64,000 nucleotides of DNA from UBA7803 sp040219135 (GTDB lineage Bacteria; Pseudomonadota; Gammaproteobacteria; Pseudomonadales; Azotimanducaceae). Below, in pieces: positions 1 through 8,260 of the stretch (positions within the stretch are counted from its first letter, which is position 1; the number at the start of each line of letters is the position of its first letter). Location: positions 131,873 through 195,872 of the forward strand of contig JAVJTA010000021.1 of the NCBI GenBank assembly GCA_040219135.1, given 5' to 3'. Made by a program: the position numbers and the translations under genes. The notes under the pieces are model-generated. The model had not been told where the DNA came from. It did not search any database and was given only the letters and a program-made list of their open reading frames with translations.

Positions 1-1452
1 TTGCAGAAGGGAGAATCGATTCGCCGGCAGCAACTGCTGCAGCGCCTTGTGATCGCCGTCGACGGTGACCCAGCGATGCGGGAAGTGCGCGCCCGCCTCC
101 CAGGTCGGCTGGTAATCGGCAACGTTCGTCAGCGGCCGCGGTGGCGCCGGCTCGTGAATCGCACGACTGTCGTAGCGGTAGCCGAGCTGCAGCGCAAAGC
201 TGTCGAAATGCGGTTTCTGCGCCGCCACGGCAGCGCCGAGCTCGGGGAAGGCACCCGGGTCAGCCGCGACGGCAGCATAGTGTTCGGCAATTCCATGCTC
301 CGTGCCTCCATGATCCGTGCCGTGGATGGCGGCAAAGAGTTCAAACAGTCTGCCGGCATTCATCAGGCTCTGTTCGCTGTTGATTCGGGCAACCGGCCGG
401 CGCTCTTCCTCGTAGGTTTCGAGCAGATCGCTGCCCGCCGCGCCGCTGAGCACTGCTGCGAGCTTCCAGGTCAGGTTCTGCACGTCTCCCGCGCCGGTGT
501 TGAGACCCAGGCCGCCGGCCGGCGGAAACCGGTGTGCTGCGTCCCCGGCCAGGAACACACGGCCACACCGGTAGCGTGCCGCGATCTGCGCCGACATGCT
601 CCAGGGGCTGATGTTCTCCACCACGGCATCGGGTACGGGCCGACCCACAGCCGCCGACAGCAATGCCTGGCAACGTGCCTCGCCGTAGTCCGCCAGGTGT
701 TCCGATGTCGGATCCCACGGGTGCATCAGGACCCAGGTCCTGGCCTGGTCGTAAGCGATCAGGGTTCCGCGGACGGCGGGGTCAAAGAGGAAGTACAGCA
801 CGCCACGACGCCCCTCGGTGTACCGACGCAGGTCCACCGAGTAGTGGATCATCAGGAACTCCTGGATCGCCTCGGGTCCTTCCATGGCGATGCCGAGTGC
901 CCTGCGCAGTGACGAACCGGCCCCGTCAGCGGCGATGACATGCTCGAAGGCGCAGGATCGCGTGGCGCCCGAATCACCGTCACGCAGGTCTGCGAGGACG
1001 CAGTTGCCCTCATCCGCCAGGCCGGTGCATTCGACGCCTCGTCGAAAATCGATGTCGTCGTGGTCCGCGATGGCGCTGATCAGTTCCCGCTCGAACACAG
1101 GCTGGGGGATGTTGCTGAGCGGGAATGGCGTATCCCGGAGCGCGGCTTCATCCTGCCGTTCATAGGGCAGCGACCCGAACTCGGGGCCTGTCAGCGTCCC
1201 GACGAAACGCACCTCGCCGCCGTCGTTGGCATCCGCGCCAAGCGCCCGCAGCCTAGCCGCACTGACGCCGATGCTCTCGCAGATTTCCAGGGTACGGGGA
1301 TTCACCGCGTGGGCCTTGGGCGCACTCAAGGGCGCTCTGCGCTTATCGACCAGCAGTGACGGCACTCCGTGGTTCGAGAGCAGCAGCGCGGCAAGCTGGC
1401 CGACGGGGCCGGCGCCAACGATCAGTATGCGCGGATGTCCTCCCTGGCTCAT
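1..1452 (-). CDS. FAD-dependent monooxygenase (PheA/TfdB-like aromatic hydroxylase), 3' end cut by the window
   Basis: Read on the minus strand from the ATG at 1452, about 484 codons are open to the window edge. The N-terminus has a Rossmann dinucleotide motif (ILIVGAGPVGQ), and a later GDAAHRFPPAGGLGLNT matches the second FAD-binding motif of class A flavoprotein hydroxylases. These enzymes use NAD(P)H and O2 to hydroxylate phenolic or polyketide rings. In-frame stops upstream exclude a longer start. It diverges from a TetR gene across tandem palindromes, so it is probably the regulated target. The aromatic substrate cannot be inferred. The C-terminal thioredoxin-like domain, if present, lies outside the window. 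Confidence 0.85.
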   Translation of the reverse strand, partial: MSQGGHPRILIVGAGPVGQLAALLLSNHGVPSLLVDKRRAPLSAPKAHAVNPRTLEICESIGVSAARLRALGADANDGGEVRFVGTLTGPEFGSLPYERQDEAALRDTPFPLSNIPQPVFERELISAIADHDDIDFRRGVECTGLADEGNCVLADLRDGDSGATRSCAFEHVIAADGAGSSLRRALGIAMEGPEAIQEFLMIHYSVDLRRYTEGRRGVLYFLFDPAVRGTLIAYDQARTWVLMHPWDPTSEHLADYGEARCQALLSAAVGRPVPDAVVENISPWSMSAQIAARYRCGRVFLAGDAAHRFPPAGGLGLNTGAGDVQNLTWKLAAVLSGAAGSDLLETYEEERRPVARINSEQSLMNAGRLFELFAAIHGTDHGGTEHGIAEHYAAVAADPGAFPELGAAVAAQKPHFDSFALQLGYRYDSRAIHEPAPPRPLTNVADYQPTWEAGAHFPHRWVTVDGDHKALQQLLPANRFSLLQ

Positions 1453-1481
1453 GTCGGCCCCATGTTTGCCGGTCCCATATT

Positions 1482-1513
1482 TGAGATGTATCTCATTTTT
1501 GAGAACCGTCTCA
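1482..1513. promoter_or_regulatory. two tandem palindromic operators between monooxygenase and tetR
   Basis: Two near-identical inverted repeats lie in the divergent promoter region: TGAGATGTATCTCA (1482-1495) and TGAGAACCGTCTCA (1500-1513). Both share TGAGA...TCTCA half-sites and their centres are 18 bp apart. This fits cooperative binding of two TetR dimers. The sites sit 30 bp from the monooxygenase start and just before the regulator start. Binding by the neighbouring regulator is inferred. Confidence 0.7.
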
Positions 1514-1565
1514 TTTTTCTTGCCGGGTGTCAACAGATCGGATAGATTGCAGTCGACCTGGCGTG

Positions 1566-2213
1566 ATGAGAACGATCTTGTCTGCAACGAGCCACAGCCT
1601 TTTCCAGGAGCAGACGCTTGACCGCGGCAAGCGTGAAAGAACCCGTTCCGCCCTGCTGGACAGCGCCATCAGCGTCTTCGCCAGCAAGGGCTTCGAGGCA
1701 ACACGGATCACAGACATCACCGAGCACGCGGGCGTCGCCAACGGCACGTTCTATAACTACTACCGCGACAAGCAGGAGATCCTGAACGATGTGGCGATTG
1801 GCCTCGCGGTGGAGATCGTCCGCCGCATCAACGATGAACTGGCAGACACCATCAACGCGATTGTCCGCGTGGTGACCGCCACGGCGCGGGTACTCGAGGT
1901 CGCAAGACAGGAACCCGAGTGGATCGATGTTCTGCTGAGCAGCATCCCGATCGTGCCCGAACTCCAGTCTCAGGTGGTCCGTTACCTCAGGCAGGACCTG
2001 CAGATGGGGCTCGAGCAGGGTTATTTCCACATCGAGGTCGACCTGCTGCTGGTCAACCAGATGCTCGCGCTACTCAGCACCGCGATCCTGCTGGACCGGA
2101 AGATCAGCAAGGAAACCACTCGAAGAACCTGCGAGGCGCATCTCAGGCTGCTCGGACTGCCACCCGTCAGGGCGGCGCGTCAGGTCGAGAAGGCGCTCAG
2201 CGGGCTGCAATAA
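1566..2213 (+). CDS. TetR/AcrR family transcriptional regulator
   Basis: About 215 residues, with a typical N-terminal TetR helix-turn-helix: the segment ...AISVFASKGFEATRI through ...GVANGTFYNYYRDKQEIL is the recognition region. The C-terminal half is a ligand-binding or dimerisation domain of usual length. I favour the ATG at 1566; an in-frame GTG at 1527 adds 13 unconvincing residues. It is divergent from the FAD monooxygenase and directly upstream of a VOC enzyme, so it likely represses both until an aromatic or lipophilic substrate is present. The ligand is unknown. Confidence 0.85.
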   Translation: MRTILSATSHSLFQEQTLDRGKRERTRSALLDSAISVFASKGFEATRITDITEHAGVANGTFYNYYRDKQEILNDVAIGLAVEIVRRINDELADTINAIVRVVTATARVLEVARQEPEWIDVLLSSIPIVPELQSQVVRYLRQDLQMGLEQGYFHIEVDLLLVNQMLALLSTAILLDRKISKETTRRTCEAHLRLLGLPPVRAARQVEKALSGLQ

Positions 2214-2233
2214 TCAAGAGCGAGGGAAACATA

Positions 2234-2761
2234 ATGAAACTCCACTGGTCACATGCCGTATTGAATGCCCGCGACCTGCAGCCGATGCTCGACTTCTACA
2301 CCGGGGTGATGGGTTTCACCATCTCGGATCGCGGCCCAATGGGAGCGCCGGGCGCGCCGGAGATCGTGTTCATGAGCAACAGCGATGATGAACACCATCA
2401 GCTTGCCATCGTGGCGCAGCGCGACGAGTCTCCCGCCACCTCTCTGAACCACCTGGCATTCCGCGTGGAATCCTTCGATGAAGTAAAGGAAATGAGCCAG
2501 CGCCTGCAGAAGCGTGGGGTCGATATCCTGCCCCTCTCCCACGGCAACACCCTGTCCCTGTACTTCAACGATCCCGAAAAAAACGGCGTCGAAGTATTCT
2601 GGGATACGCCCTGGCACGTGGATCAGCCGCAGGGGGTGTTGTGGGATACCAACCTGGACGAGGCGGCCGCATTGCAGTTCGTCGAGGACAGTTTCAGGAG
2701 CGAACCCTCCTTCACGCGACGCGAAGACTGTCACAGGCCCTTCGCCAACAGACCGGCGTAG
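2234..2761 (+). CDS. VOC-fold enzyme, type I extradiol dioxygenase / glyoxalase-like
   Basis: 175 residues starting at an ATG with a GAGGG Shine-Dalgarno. The vicinal-oxygen-chelate fold is indicated by HWSHAVLNARDLQPMLDFY at the N-terminus, HLAFRV in the middle and GVEVFWDT near the end. The His, His and Glu in these motifs are positioned like the metal ligands of extradiol dioxygenases. It lies 20 bp after tetR and is probably cotranscribed, which fits a ring-cleavage or detoxification step paired with the monooxygenase. The C-terminus runs on past the VOC domain with low-complexity residues. Ring cleavage is inferred; a non-catalytic VOC role is possible. Confidence 0.8.
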   Translation: MKLHWSHAVLNARDLQPMLDFYTGVMGFTISDRGPMGAPGAPEIVFMSNSDDEHHQLAIVAQRDESPATSLNHLAFRVESFDEVKEMSQRLQKRGVDILPLSHGNTLSLYFNDPEKNGVEVFWDTPWHVDQPQGVLWDTNLDEAAALQFVEDSFRSEPSFTRREDCHRPFANRPA

Positions 2762-2788
2762 CTCCTCCTCGTTGATCGTCAGCGTCGA

Positions 2789-3625
2789 TCAGCTCGCCGC
2801 CCGCCGGGTGTTCGCCAGGAAAATGCCGCCCAGGACCAGCGCCAGCGCAACCAGCAGGTTCCAGGGCAGCGGGTCGTCGAAGATCAGCCAGCCCGAAAGT
2901 ACCCCGACAGGCGGCGCCAACAGACTGAACGACGCCATGTTGGAGGCCGGGTAAACCGACAGCAGCCAGAACCAGACGACGAATCCAATGGAAACGATGA
3001 CCAGAAACTGGAAGGCGAAGATCGCATAGACCACCAGGGTCGGCTCACGGATCATGTCACCGAACAGCGGCGCCAGTATCAGCAGCACCACGCTGGAGAC
3101 CGCCAGCTGGTACAGCAGGTTCATCTCCGCCGACGTCTCGCGAAGCCGCGACAGACGGGTGAGCAGAGCGATCCCGGCCCAGCAGAACGCAGCACCGAGC
3201 GCCAGCGCATCGCCGATCCACGACGACGCCGTTGCGGCCGTGTCGCGCCCGGACAGCGCCAGCGCGACGCCGGCCATCGCCAGGGCGAGGCCGGCCAGCT
3301 TCGATACCGTCAGGCGTTCACCGGGCAGCAGACAGTGTGCCGCCAGCGCAAGCCACAGCGGCATGGTGTAGAAGAACAGCGACACCCGCGCAACCGTCGT
3401 GTAATCGAGCGCCAGAAACAGCAGGCAGAACTCGGCGGAGAACAGCAGACCGTTGAGCAGTCCGGGCGCCAGCGAGCCGTCTGTGATGGACAGGCGGCGG
3501 CGCGCGACGAACGCGAAGGCCAGCACCGGCAGAAACGCGCACGCGGACCGCAGGCCGGCCTGGAACACCGGCGCAAACCCGGCGTTGACCAGCTTGACCA
3601 GCGCCTGGTTCAGCCCCAGCAGCAC
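2789..3625 (-). CDS. EamA/DMT-family membrane transporter
   Basis: A polytopic protein with about nine to ten hydrophobic segments and two EamA-type repeats; the second begins near SSWIGDALALGAAFCWA. These carriers export metabolites or amino acids. The first conventional start is the GTG at 3625, which falls inside the predicted first transmembrane helix. Nineteen more residues (beginning A-R-K-D-H-I-D-A-L) are open upstream in frame back to an ATC at 3682 preceded by GGAG. The natural start may therefore be a non-standard ATC or a mutated ATG. A short inverted repeat (TGATCG/CGATCA) lies at the gene end near 2772-2790. Substrate unknown. Confidence 0.8.
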   Translation of the reverse strand: MLLGLNQALVKLVNAGFAPVFQAGLRSACAFLPVLAFAFVARRRLSITDGSLAPGLLNGLLFSAEFCLLFLALDYTTVARVSLFFYTMPLWLALAAHCLLPGERLTVSKLAGLALAMAGVALALSGRDTAATASSWIGDALALGAAFCWAGIALLTRLSRLRETSAEMNLLYQLAVSSVVLLILAPLFGDMIREPTLVVYAIFAFQFLVIVSIGFVVWFWLLSVYPASNMASFSLLAPPVGVLSGWLIFDDPLPWNLLVALALVLGGIFLANTRRAAS

Positions 3626-3754
3626 GTTGAAGCCGATCAGGGTGGTCGCGGCCAGCGCGTCGATGTGGTCTTTTCGCGCGATCTCGTGGCTCCAACGTCA
3701 GGGCGGCTGTGCGCACTCCATGGGGCCGTGTGGCGGCCGCCGGTTCGACCGCCG

Positions 3755-4243
3755 CTACTCCTCCAGCGTGGTCCACGTATGCCGCCAGATGCCCCACTTG
3801 CCGTCTTCGCGCTTGCGCAGCACGTCGAAGTAGCGGGATCTGGTCCGCGACGCCGTGAGCGCACCGGGCTCCGCCACACCGACCTCGGGGTCCTTCAGGT
3901 CCAGATGGATGACGTATTCATACTCCGCGACCGCCACGTCGCCGAACACTTCGATCACCGGCATCGTCACCACGTCGATTCGATAGGTCGCCGCCTCGAA
4001 CACCGGCCTGAGAAAACCCGCGTAGCGATTGGCGCCAACGATCGCATCCGCCCCGGGCGGCAGCAGCCGCACGGCCGGATGCAGCGCACCGACATAGGCT
4101 GAGATATCGGCGTTCTCGACGGCAACCCGATAGTCCGCGTACAAGGCATCGATTTCAGCCTCGTCTGTTCTGGATGTGCCGGGATTTTCTGACCCGCAGC
4201 CGGCTGCGATGCAGACCACCGCAAAGATGAGTGCTAAGCGCAT
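3755..4243 (-). CDS. SnoaL-like / DUF4440 lipoprotein
   Basis: 162 residues from the ATG at 4243. The N-terminus is a lipoprotein signal peptide with lipobox IAAGC, so it should be acylated and exported. The mature part resembles the NTF2/SnoaL cone fold: helical start (EIDALYADYRVAVEN), a central strand pair around VEVFGDVAVAEYEY-type residues, and a Trp-rich end (WGIWRHTW). Such proteins bind small ligands or act as isomerase-like accessory factors. It is transcribed toward the EamA gene about 70 bp away. No specific activity can be assigned. Confidence 0.75.
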   Translation of the reverse strand: MRLALIFAVVCIAAGCGSENPGTSRTDEAEIDALYADYRVAVENADISAYVGALHPAVRLLPPGADAIVGANRYAGFLRPVFEAATYRIDVVTMPVIEVFGDVAVAEYEYVIHLDLKDPEVGVAEPGALTASRTRSRYFDVLRKREDGKWGIWRHTWTTLEE

Positions 4244-4492
4244 GTGCCCCTCGCCTGTTGCCCCTCGGCGGTAGGATACCGGAAACCTGCCGATCGCCGT
4301 CATATCAAACCACGGCCGCTCGGCAGGCAGCCCTGGCTCGATCTCGGACCTTTCCACTGGCATCGCGCCGCCTTTGGTGCTACCAAAGAGGCCGCGCTTT
4401 GCGGTTGGGGCCGTGGAGCAGGCTGGGGAACAACGGTCCATCGATGACCGCTCGCTCGGCGGCCATCGCAACAACGATCCGGGGGATGGGGA

Positions 4493-7400
4493 ATGTCCAC
4501 AACGCAACGGTTCGCCGTCAGCGAAGGTCGCGTCCTGCGCACGGCGGCCGCACTCTGCGCCGCGCTGCTCACATGGCACGCGCATGCCGAGGTCATCCCG
4601 ACCGGGGGCGTCGACGCCGTCGACGTCGCCTCCGGTGACTCGAGTCCCCTCGAGCCCTCCAGCGGCGACCTGATTCTGGATCCGGGAACTGCCATCACCA
4701 TCCTCAACGGCCAGCTGCTGGTCAACAACGGCTCGGCGCTGTCCGTTGGCGCCAACCAGATCATCGACTCCGGCCTCATCACCGTCACCGGGCCCCAGAC
4801 GCGCATCGACTTGACCGGCAACTTCAACCGGCTGGACCTGCAGGGGCCGGCGAGCGTGATCCAGATCCTCAATGGCGCCGTCATAGACGCCACGGGAGGC
4901 ATCTGTGACCCCGCGACCTGCAACCTGTTCCTTGGCAACTTCCCCGGCGCGGACGCAACGGTGCTCGTGGATGGCATCGGCTCGCAGCTGAATACCATCA
5001 ACTCGCTCGTGATCGCCGGCGCCAACACCGATTTCGGCCAGAGCGGCGCCGATTCCGTTGCCGTCTTCGACCTCAGCAATGGCGGCATCGTCAACGCGGA
5101 ATCGACGGTTATCTCTCCTGGACTTACCGGCAGCAACATCCAGCCCGGCCAGCTCACCGACGCGACCGTGAACATCTCCGGCCCTGGATCCACCTGGAAC
5201 ACCGGGAGCTTCGATGTCTCCGGCGCCTTCGGTGCGAGCAGCGCGGCCTCGGTCAACGTAACCAACGGCGCTGTCATCAACGCAGCTACCTTCGCCGTGA
5301 GCAACAACAGCTCCTCGGTCGGCGACGTCCTCGTCGATGGAATCGACAGCGTCGTCAGCGTCGCCGGCAACTTCTTTGTCGGCGCCTTCGGCGACGGCTC
5401 CTTGACCGTCAGCAACGGCGCCCTGGTTCAAGCCGGCGACTTCGCCGCGGGTCGTTTCGCCGGCAGTGACGGCCTGGTGATCGTAGACGGCATCGGCACC
5501 AACCTGGCGGCCAGCAACGTCTTCCTCGGCGTGGAAGGGGCGGCAAGCGCCACCATCAGCGGCGGTGCTGCGCTGGCCGCAGACGGCGTGCTCATCCTCG
5601 GCTCGACCACCGTGGATGAGCAGAACGCCCGCACCGGAGACGTCGAGCTGACCCTTGACGGCGCCGGTTCATCCGGGTCCGTAGCGGGCCCGGTGACGGT
5701 CGGCTTCATCGGCGGCCAGCAGGTTGGCACCAGCACGGTGCTGCAGATCTTGAACGGCGCCACGTTCACCACCAGCGGCGCCGTGGGGGTAGACACGAAC
5801 GCCGGTGATCAGGCGCTGCTGACCGTCGCGGGCGCCGGCAGCTCGCTCGCGACGGCGGACTCGCTGTTCGTCGGCTCGAGCGGCGCCGGCGCCTTCCGCG
5901 TGGACTCGCAGGGCGCGGTGAGCATTGCCGGCAGCCTCATCGTGGGCGGCTCCGAGACCGGGGTGGGCGCAGGTTTCATTGGTACCGGAGCAGGCCTCGA
6001 CGTGGTCGGTTCGACTATCGTCGGCTTCAGCGGCGGTGACGGCACACTGATAGTCGACGGAGGTGCGGCTAGCGCGGACTCCTTGCTCATCGGCTTCTCG
6101 CCGAATCCCGTCCCCGGGGGGCTCGGCACGATCTCGATCCTGAACGGCGGCGTCGTCGATGGCGGCAGCCTGATCTCCATAGGTTCCGGCGGGAGCGCCT
6201 CCGCGACGGTCACCATCGACGGCAACGGCTCGCTGCTGGCGGCCGACGGGTACTTCGTGGGCAGCAACGTGGGCGGGGTGGAGGACGCCGGGGCGTCGGG
6301 TACGATCAGCGTCGCCAACGGAGGGCGCCTCGACGTCAGAACGAACGATCTGATCATCGGCTTCGGCGCCGGAACCGGCATCGCCAGCGTCGAATCCGGG
6401 GGCGCGATCACCGCGGCCGGGAGTATCGGCATCGGCTTTGACAACGACGCCAACCCGAATACCGGCGAGTTCCTGAGCGGCGAGCTACGCCTCGGCGACA
6501 ATGCCCAGGTCTCCGCCCTCGCCACGCTCGTGGGTGGTTTCGGCCAGGTCTCCGGCACGGGCACGATCGCCGGAGACCTGGTCAATCAGGGCGGACTGGT
6601 AAACCCCGGCGCGATCAATCAGCGCGGCACCCTGGTCGTGACCGGCAACTACTTCCAGGAAGCCGGCGCGCTTCAGTTCACGGCGTCCGGCACCAATCCG
6701 GGCGAGTTCGACCAGCTCTTCGTCAGCGGCGACATCGATCTGCAGGGCGGGCAGGTCGACATCCTGTTTGACGGCGGATTCCAACCGCAGGGCGCCCAGC
6801 AGCTGCCGCTGCTGGTGGCACAGGGCGATGTCACGGTCGATCCCGCCGTCGCCTTCAACGTCGGCTCCGGCAATCCGGCCTTCGAGCTCGCCTTCGTCGA
6901 CGCCACAGTCACCGACCCGCTGAGTGGCCTGCCGGTGCTGGCGCGCGTCGGCAGCTTCAATTTCCTGGACATCGATGTGGCCCCGACTCTGGGGCTGTCC
7001 CCCAATCAGACCGCCCTGGCGACCACCTTCGATCGAACCTGCACGCTCACGGCGGCGGCCGGCAACCTCACGGCGGACGAGCAGGACCTGCTCGAGGTCT
7101 GCGCCGAGGTCCGCAATGCCGGCAACACTCCGGACCAGATCAGTCTGGCCCTCACGGCGCTCGGCACCGACGAGACCACGCAGATGGTGAATGCCCTGCT
7201 GCTCTTCACCATTCCGCAGCACGGCAACCTGTCCCAGCGGGTCAACGGGATCCGTTCGGGTTCCAACCCTTTCGACTTCACCGGACTAGACTTGCACTAT
7301 GAAGGACACCGCATCGCCGCCGAGGACCTCGAGCGCGTTGCCCGAAAGCTCATCGGCGGCATGGCCGGGTCCGACGATTTCGCAAGGTGGGGCATGTTCG

Positions 7401-8260
7401 GCAACGGCAACTTCTACTTCGGCGATCAGGATGCCACCGAGAACGGCGGTGGCTTCGACTACGAGACGATGACCATGACCATCGGTCTCGACTACCGGGC
7501 CCGCGATGATATGGTCTTCGGAGGCTCCGCCAGCTACAGCGCCGTCAACGCCGACTTCAACGACGGCGGCGGCCTGGATCTCAAATCCTGGGCGGTTTCC
7601 GCCTTCGGCAGCTATTTCTCCGAAGACAAGTACTACCTCGACCTGATCGGTAGCTACGGTCGCAACGACCTGGAGACGGCACGCCACATCGTCTATCAGA
7701 CCGCACTGGGTGATCAGAACCGCCGCGCCCGGGCGGACACGAAGGGGAATCAGTACTCACTGAGCGCCGGCTTTGGCTATGACTTCACGCCGGGCGCCTG
7801 GATCTTCGGGCCCCACGGCGGCGGGAACTTCACGGAGCTGGAGGCACACTCCTACACGGAAAAAGGCGCCGGCGGGCTCAATCTCGACGTGGGTCAACAG
7901 GCCGCCCGGTCGCTGACCGCCAACGTCGGGCTGCACGCCTCCTACACCCTTACACCCAGCTGGGGCGTGATCGTTCCCTATCTGCGCGCGGACATGGTTC
8001 GCGAGTTCAAGGACACCTCGGAGACCATCACCGTAAAGTTTGCGAGCGATCGCTTCGCGGACGATCTGCTGAGCCAGACGCCGATCATTCCCGTGAAAAC
8101 CGACGCACGCGATCGCTACTATCAGGTGTACTCGCTGGGAACGTCCGTTCAGCTGATCAACGGAGTGGCCGGATTCGTGAACTACCGCACGACGCGGAAT
8201 CTCCAGGACATCAGTCTCTCAGATGTCACCTGGGGAATCCGTTTCGAACGCGCATGGTAG
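4493..8260 (+). CDS. type V autotransporter with repetitive beta-helix passenger
   Basis: 1255 residues. A signal peptide (hydrophobic stretch ending AHA) is followed by a long Gly/Ser/Asn-rich passenger. Recurring units resemble L-x-V-x-N-G-A-x-V and V-D-G-x-G-S, as in pectate-lyase-like or adhesin-type autotransporters. From about residue 958 a C-terminal translocator begins (DDFARWGMFGNGNFYFG), with alternating beta strands and a terminal aromatic signature FERAW. It should thread its passenger to the cell surface. The ATG follows GGGGA. The stop overlaps the start of the downstream kinase gene (ATGGTAG), which implies translational coupling. The ligand of the passenger is unknown. Confidence 0.9.
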   Translation: MSTTQRFAVSEGRVLRTAAALCAALLTWHAHAEVIPTGGVDAVDVASGDSSPLEPSSGDLILDPGTAITILNGQLLVNNGSALSVGANQIIDSGLITVTGPQTRIDLTGNFNRLDLQGPASVIQILNGAVIDATGGICDPATCNLFLGNFPGADATVLVDGIGSQLNTINSLVIAGANTDFGQSGADSVAVFDLSNGGIVNAESTVISPGLTGSNIQPGQLTDATVNISGPGSTWNTGSFDVSGAFGASSAASVNVTNGAVINAATFAVSNNSSSVGDVLVDGIDSVVSVAGNFFVGAFGDGSLTVSNGALVQAGDFAAGRFAGSDGLVIVDGIGTNLAASNVFLGVEGAASATISGGAALAADGVLILGSTTVDEQNARTGDVELTLDGAGSSGSVAGPVTVGFIGGQQVGTSTVLQILNGATFTTSGAVGVDTNAGDQALLTVAGAGSSLATADSLFVGSSGAGAFRVDSQGAVSIAGSLIVGGSETGVGAGFIGTGAGLDVVGSTIVGFSGGDGTLIVDGGAASADSLLIGFSPNPVPGGLGTISILNGGVVDGGSLISIGSGGSASATVTIDGNGSLLAADGYFVGSNVGGVEDAGASGTISVANGGRLDVRTNDLIIGFGAGTGIASVESGGAITAAGSIGIGFDNDANPNTGEFLSGELRLGDNAQVSALATLVGGFGQVSGTGTIAGDLVNQGGLVNPGAINQRGTLVVTGNYFQEAGALQFTASGTNPGEFDQLFVSGDIDLQGGQVDILFDGGFQPQGAQQLPLLVAQGDVTVDPAVAFNVGSGNPAFELAFVDATVTDPLSGLPVLARVGSFNFLDIDVAPTLGLSPNQTALATTFDRTCTLTAAAGNLTADEQDLLEVCAEVRNAGNTPDQISLALTALGTDETTQMVNALLLFTIPQHGNLSQRVNGIRSGSNPFDFTGLDLHYEGHRIAAEDLERVARKLIGGMAGSDDFARWGMFGNGNFYFGDQDATENGGGFDYETMTMTIGLDYRARDDMVFGGSASYSAVNADFNDGGGLDLKSWAVSAFGSYFSEDKYYLDLIGSYGRNDLETARHIVYQTALGDQNRRARADTKGNQYSLSAGFGYDFTPGAWIFGPHGGGNFTELEAHSYTEKGAGGLNLDVGQQAARSLTANVGLHASYTLTPSWGVIVPYLRADMVREFKDTSETITVKFASDRFADDLLSQTPIIPVKTDARDRYYQVYSLGTSVQLINGVAGFVNYRTTRNLQDISLSDVTWGIRFERAW

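Noticed and set aside
1..912. Plus-strand frames covering the first 1.4 kb
   Set aside because: The minus strand carries a clear FAD monooxygenase with two FAD motifs; the plus frames are antisense.
4300..5431. Long minus-strand open frames across the autotransporter
   Set aside because: They are shadows of a GC-rich repetitive coding strand; Pro/Ser or Gly/Asp-rich runs, no ribosome sites and no family likeness.
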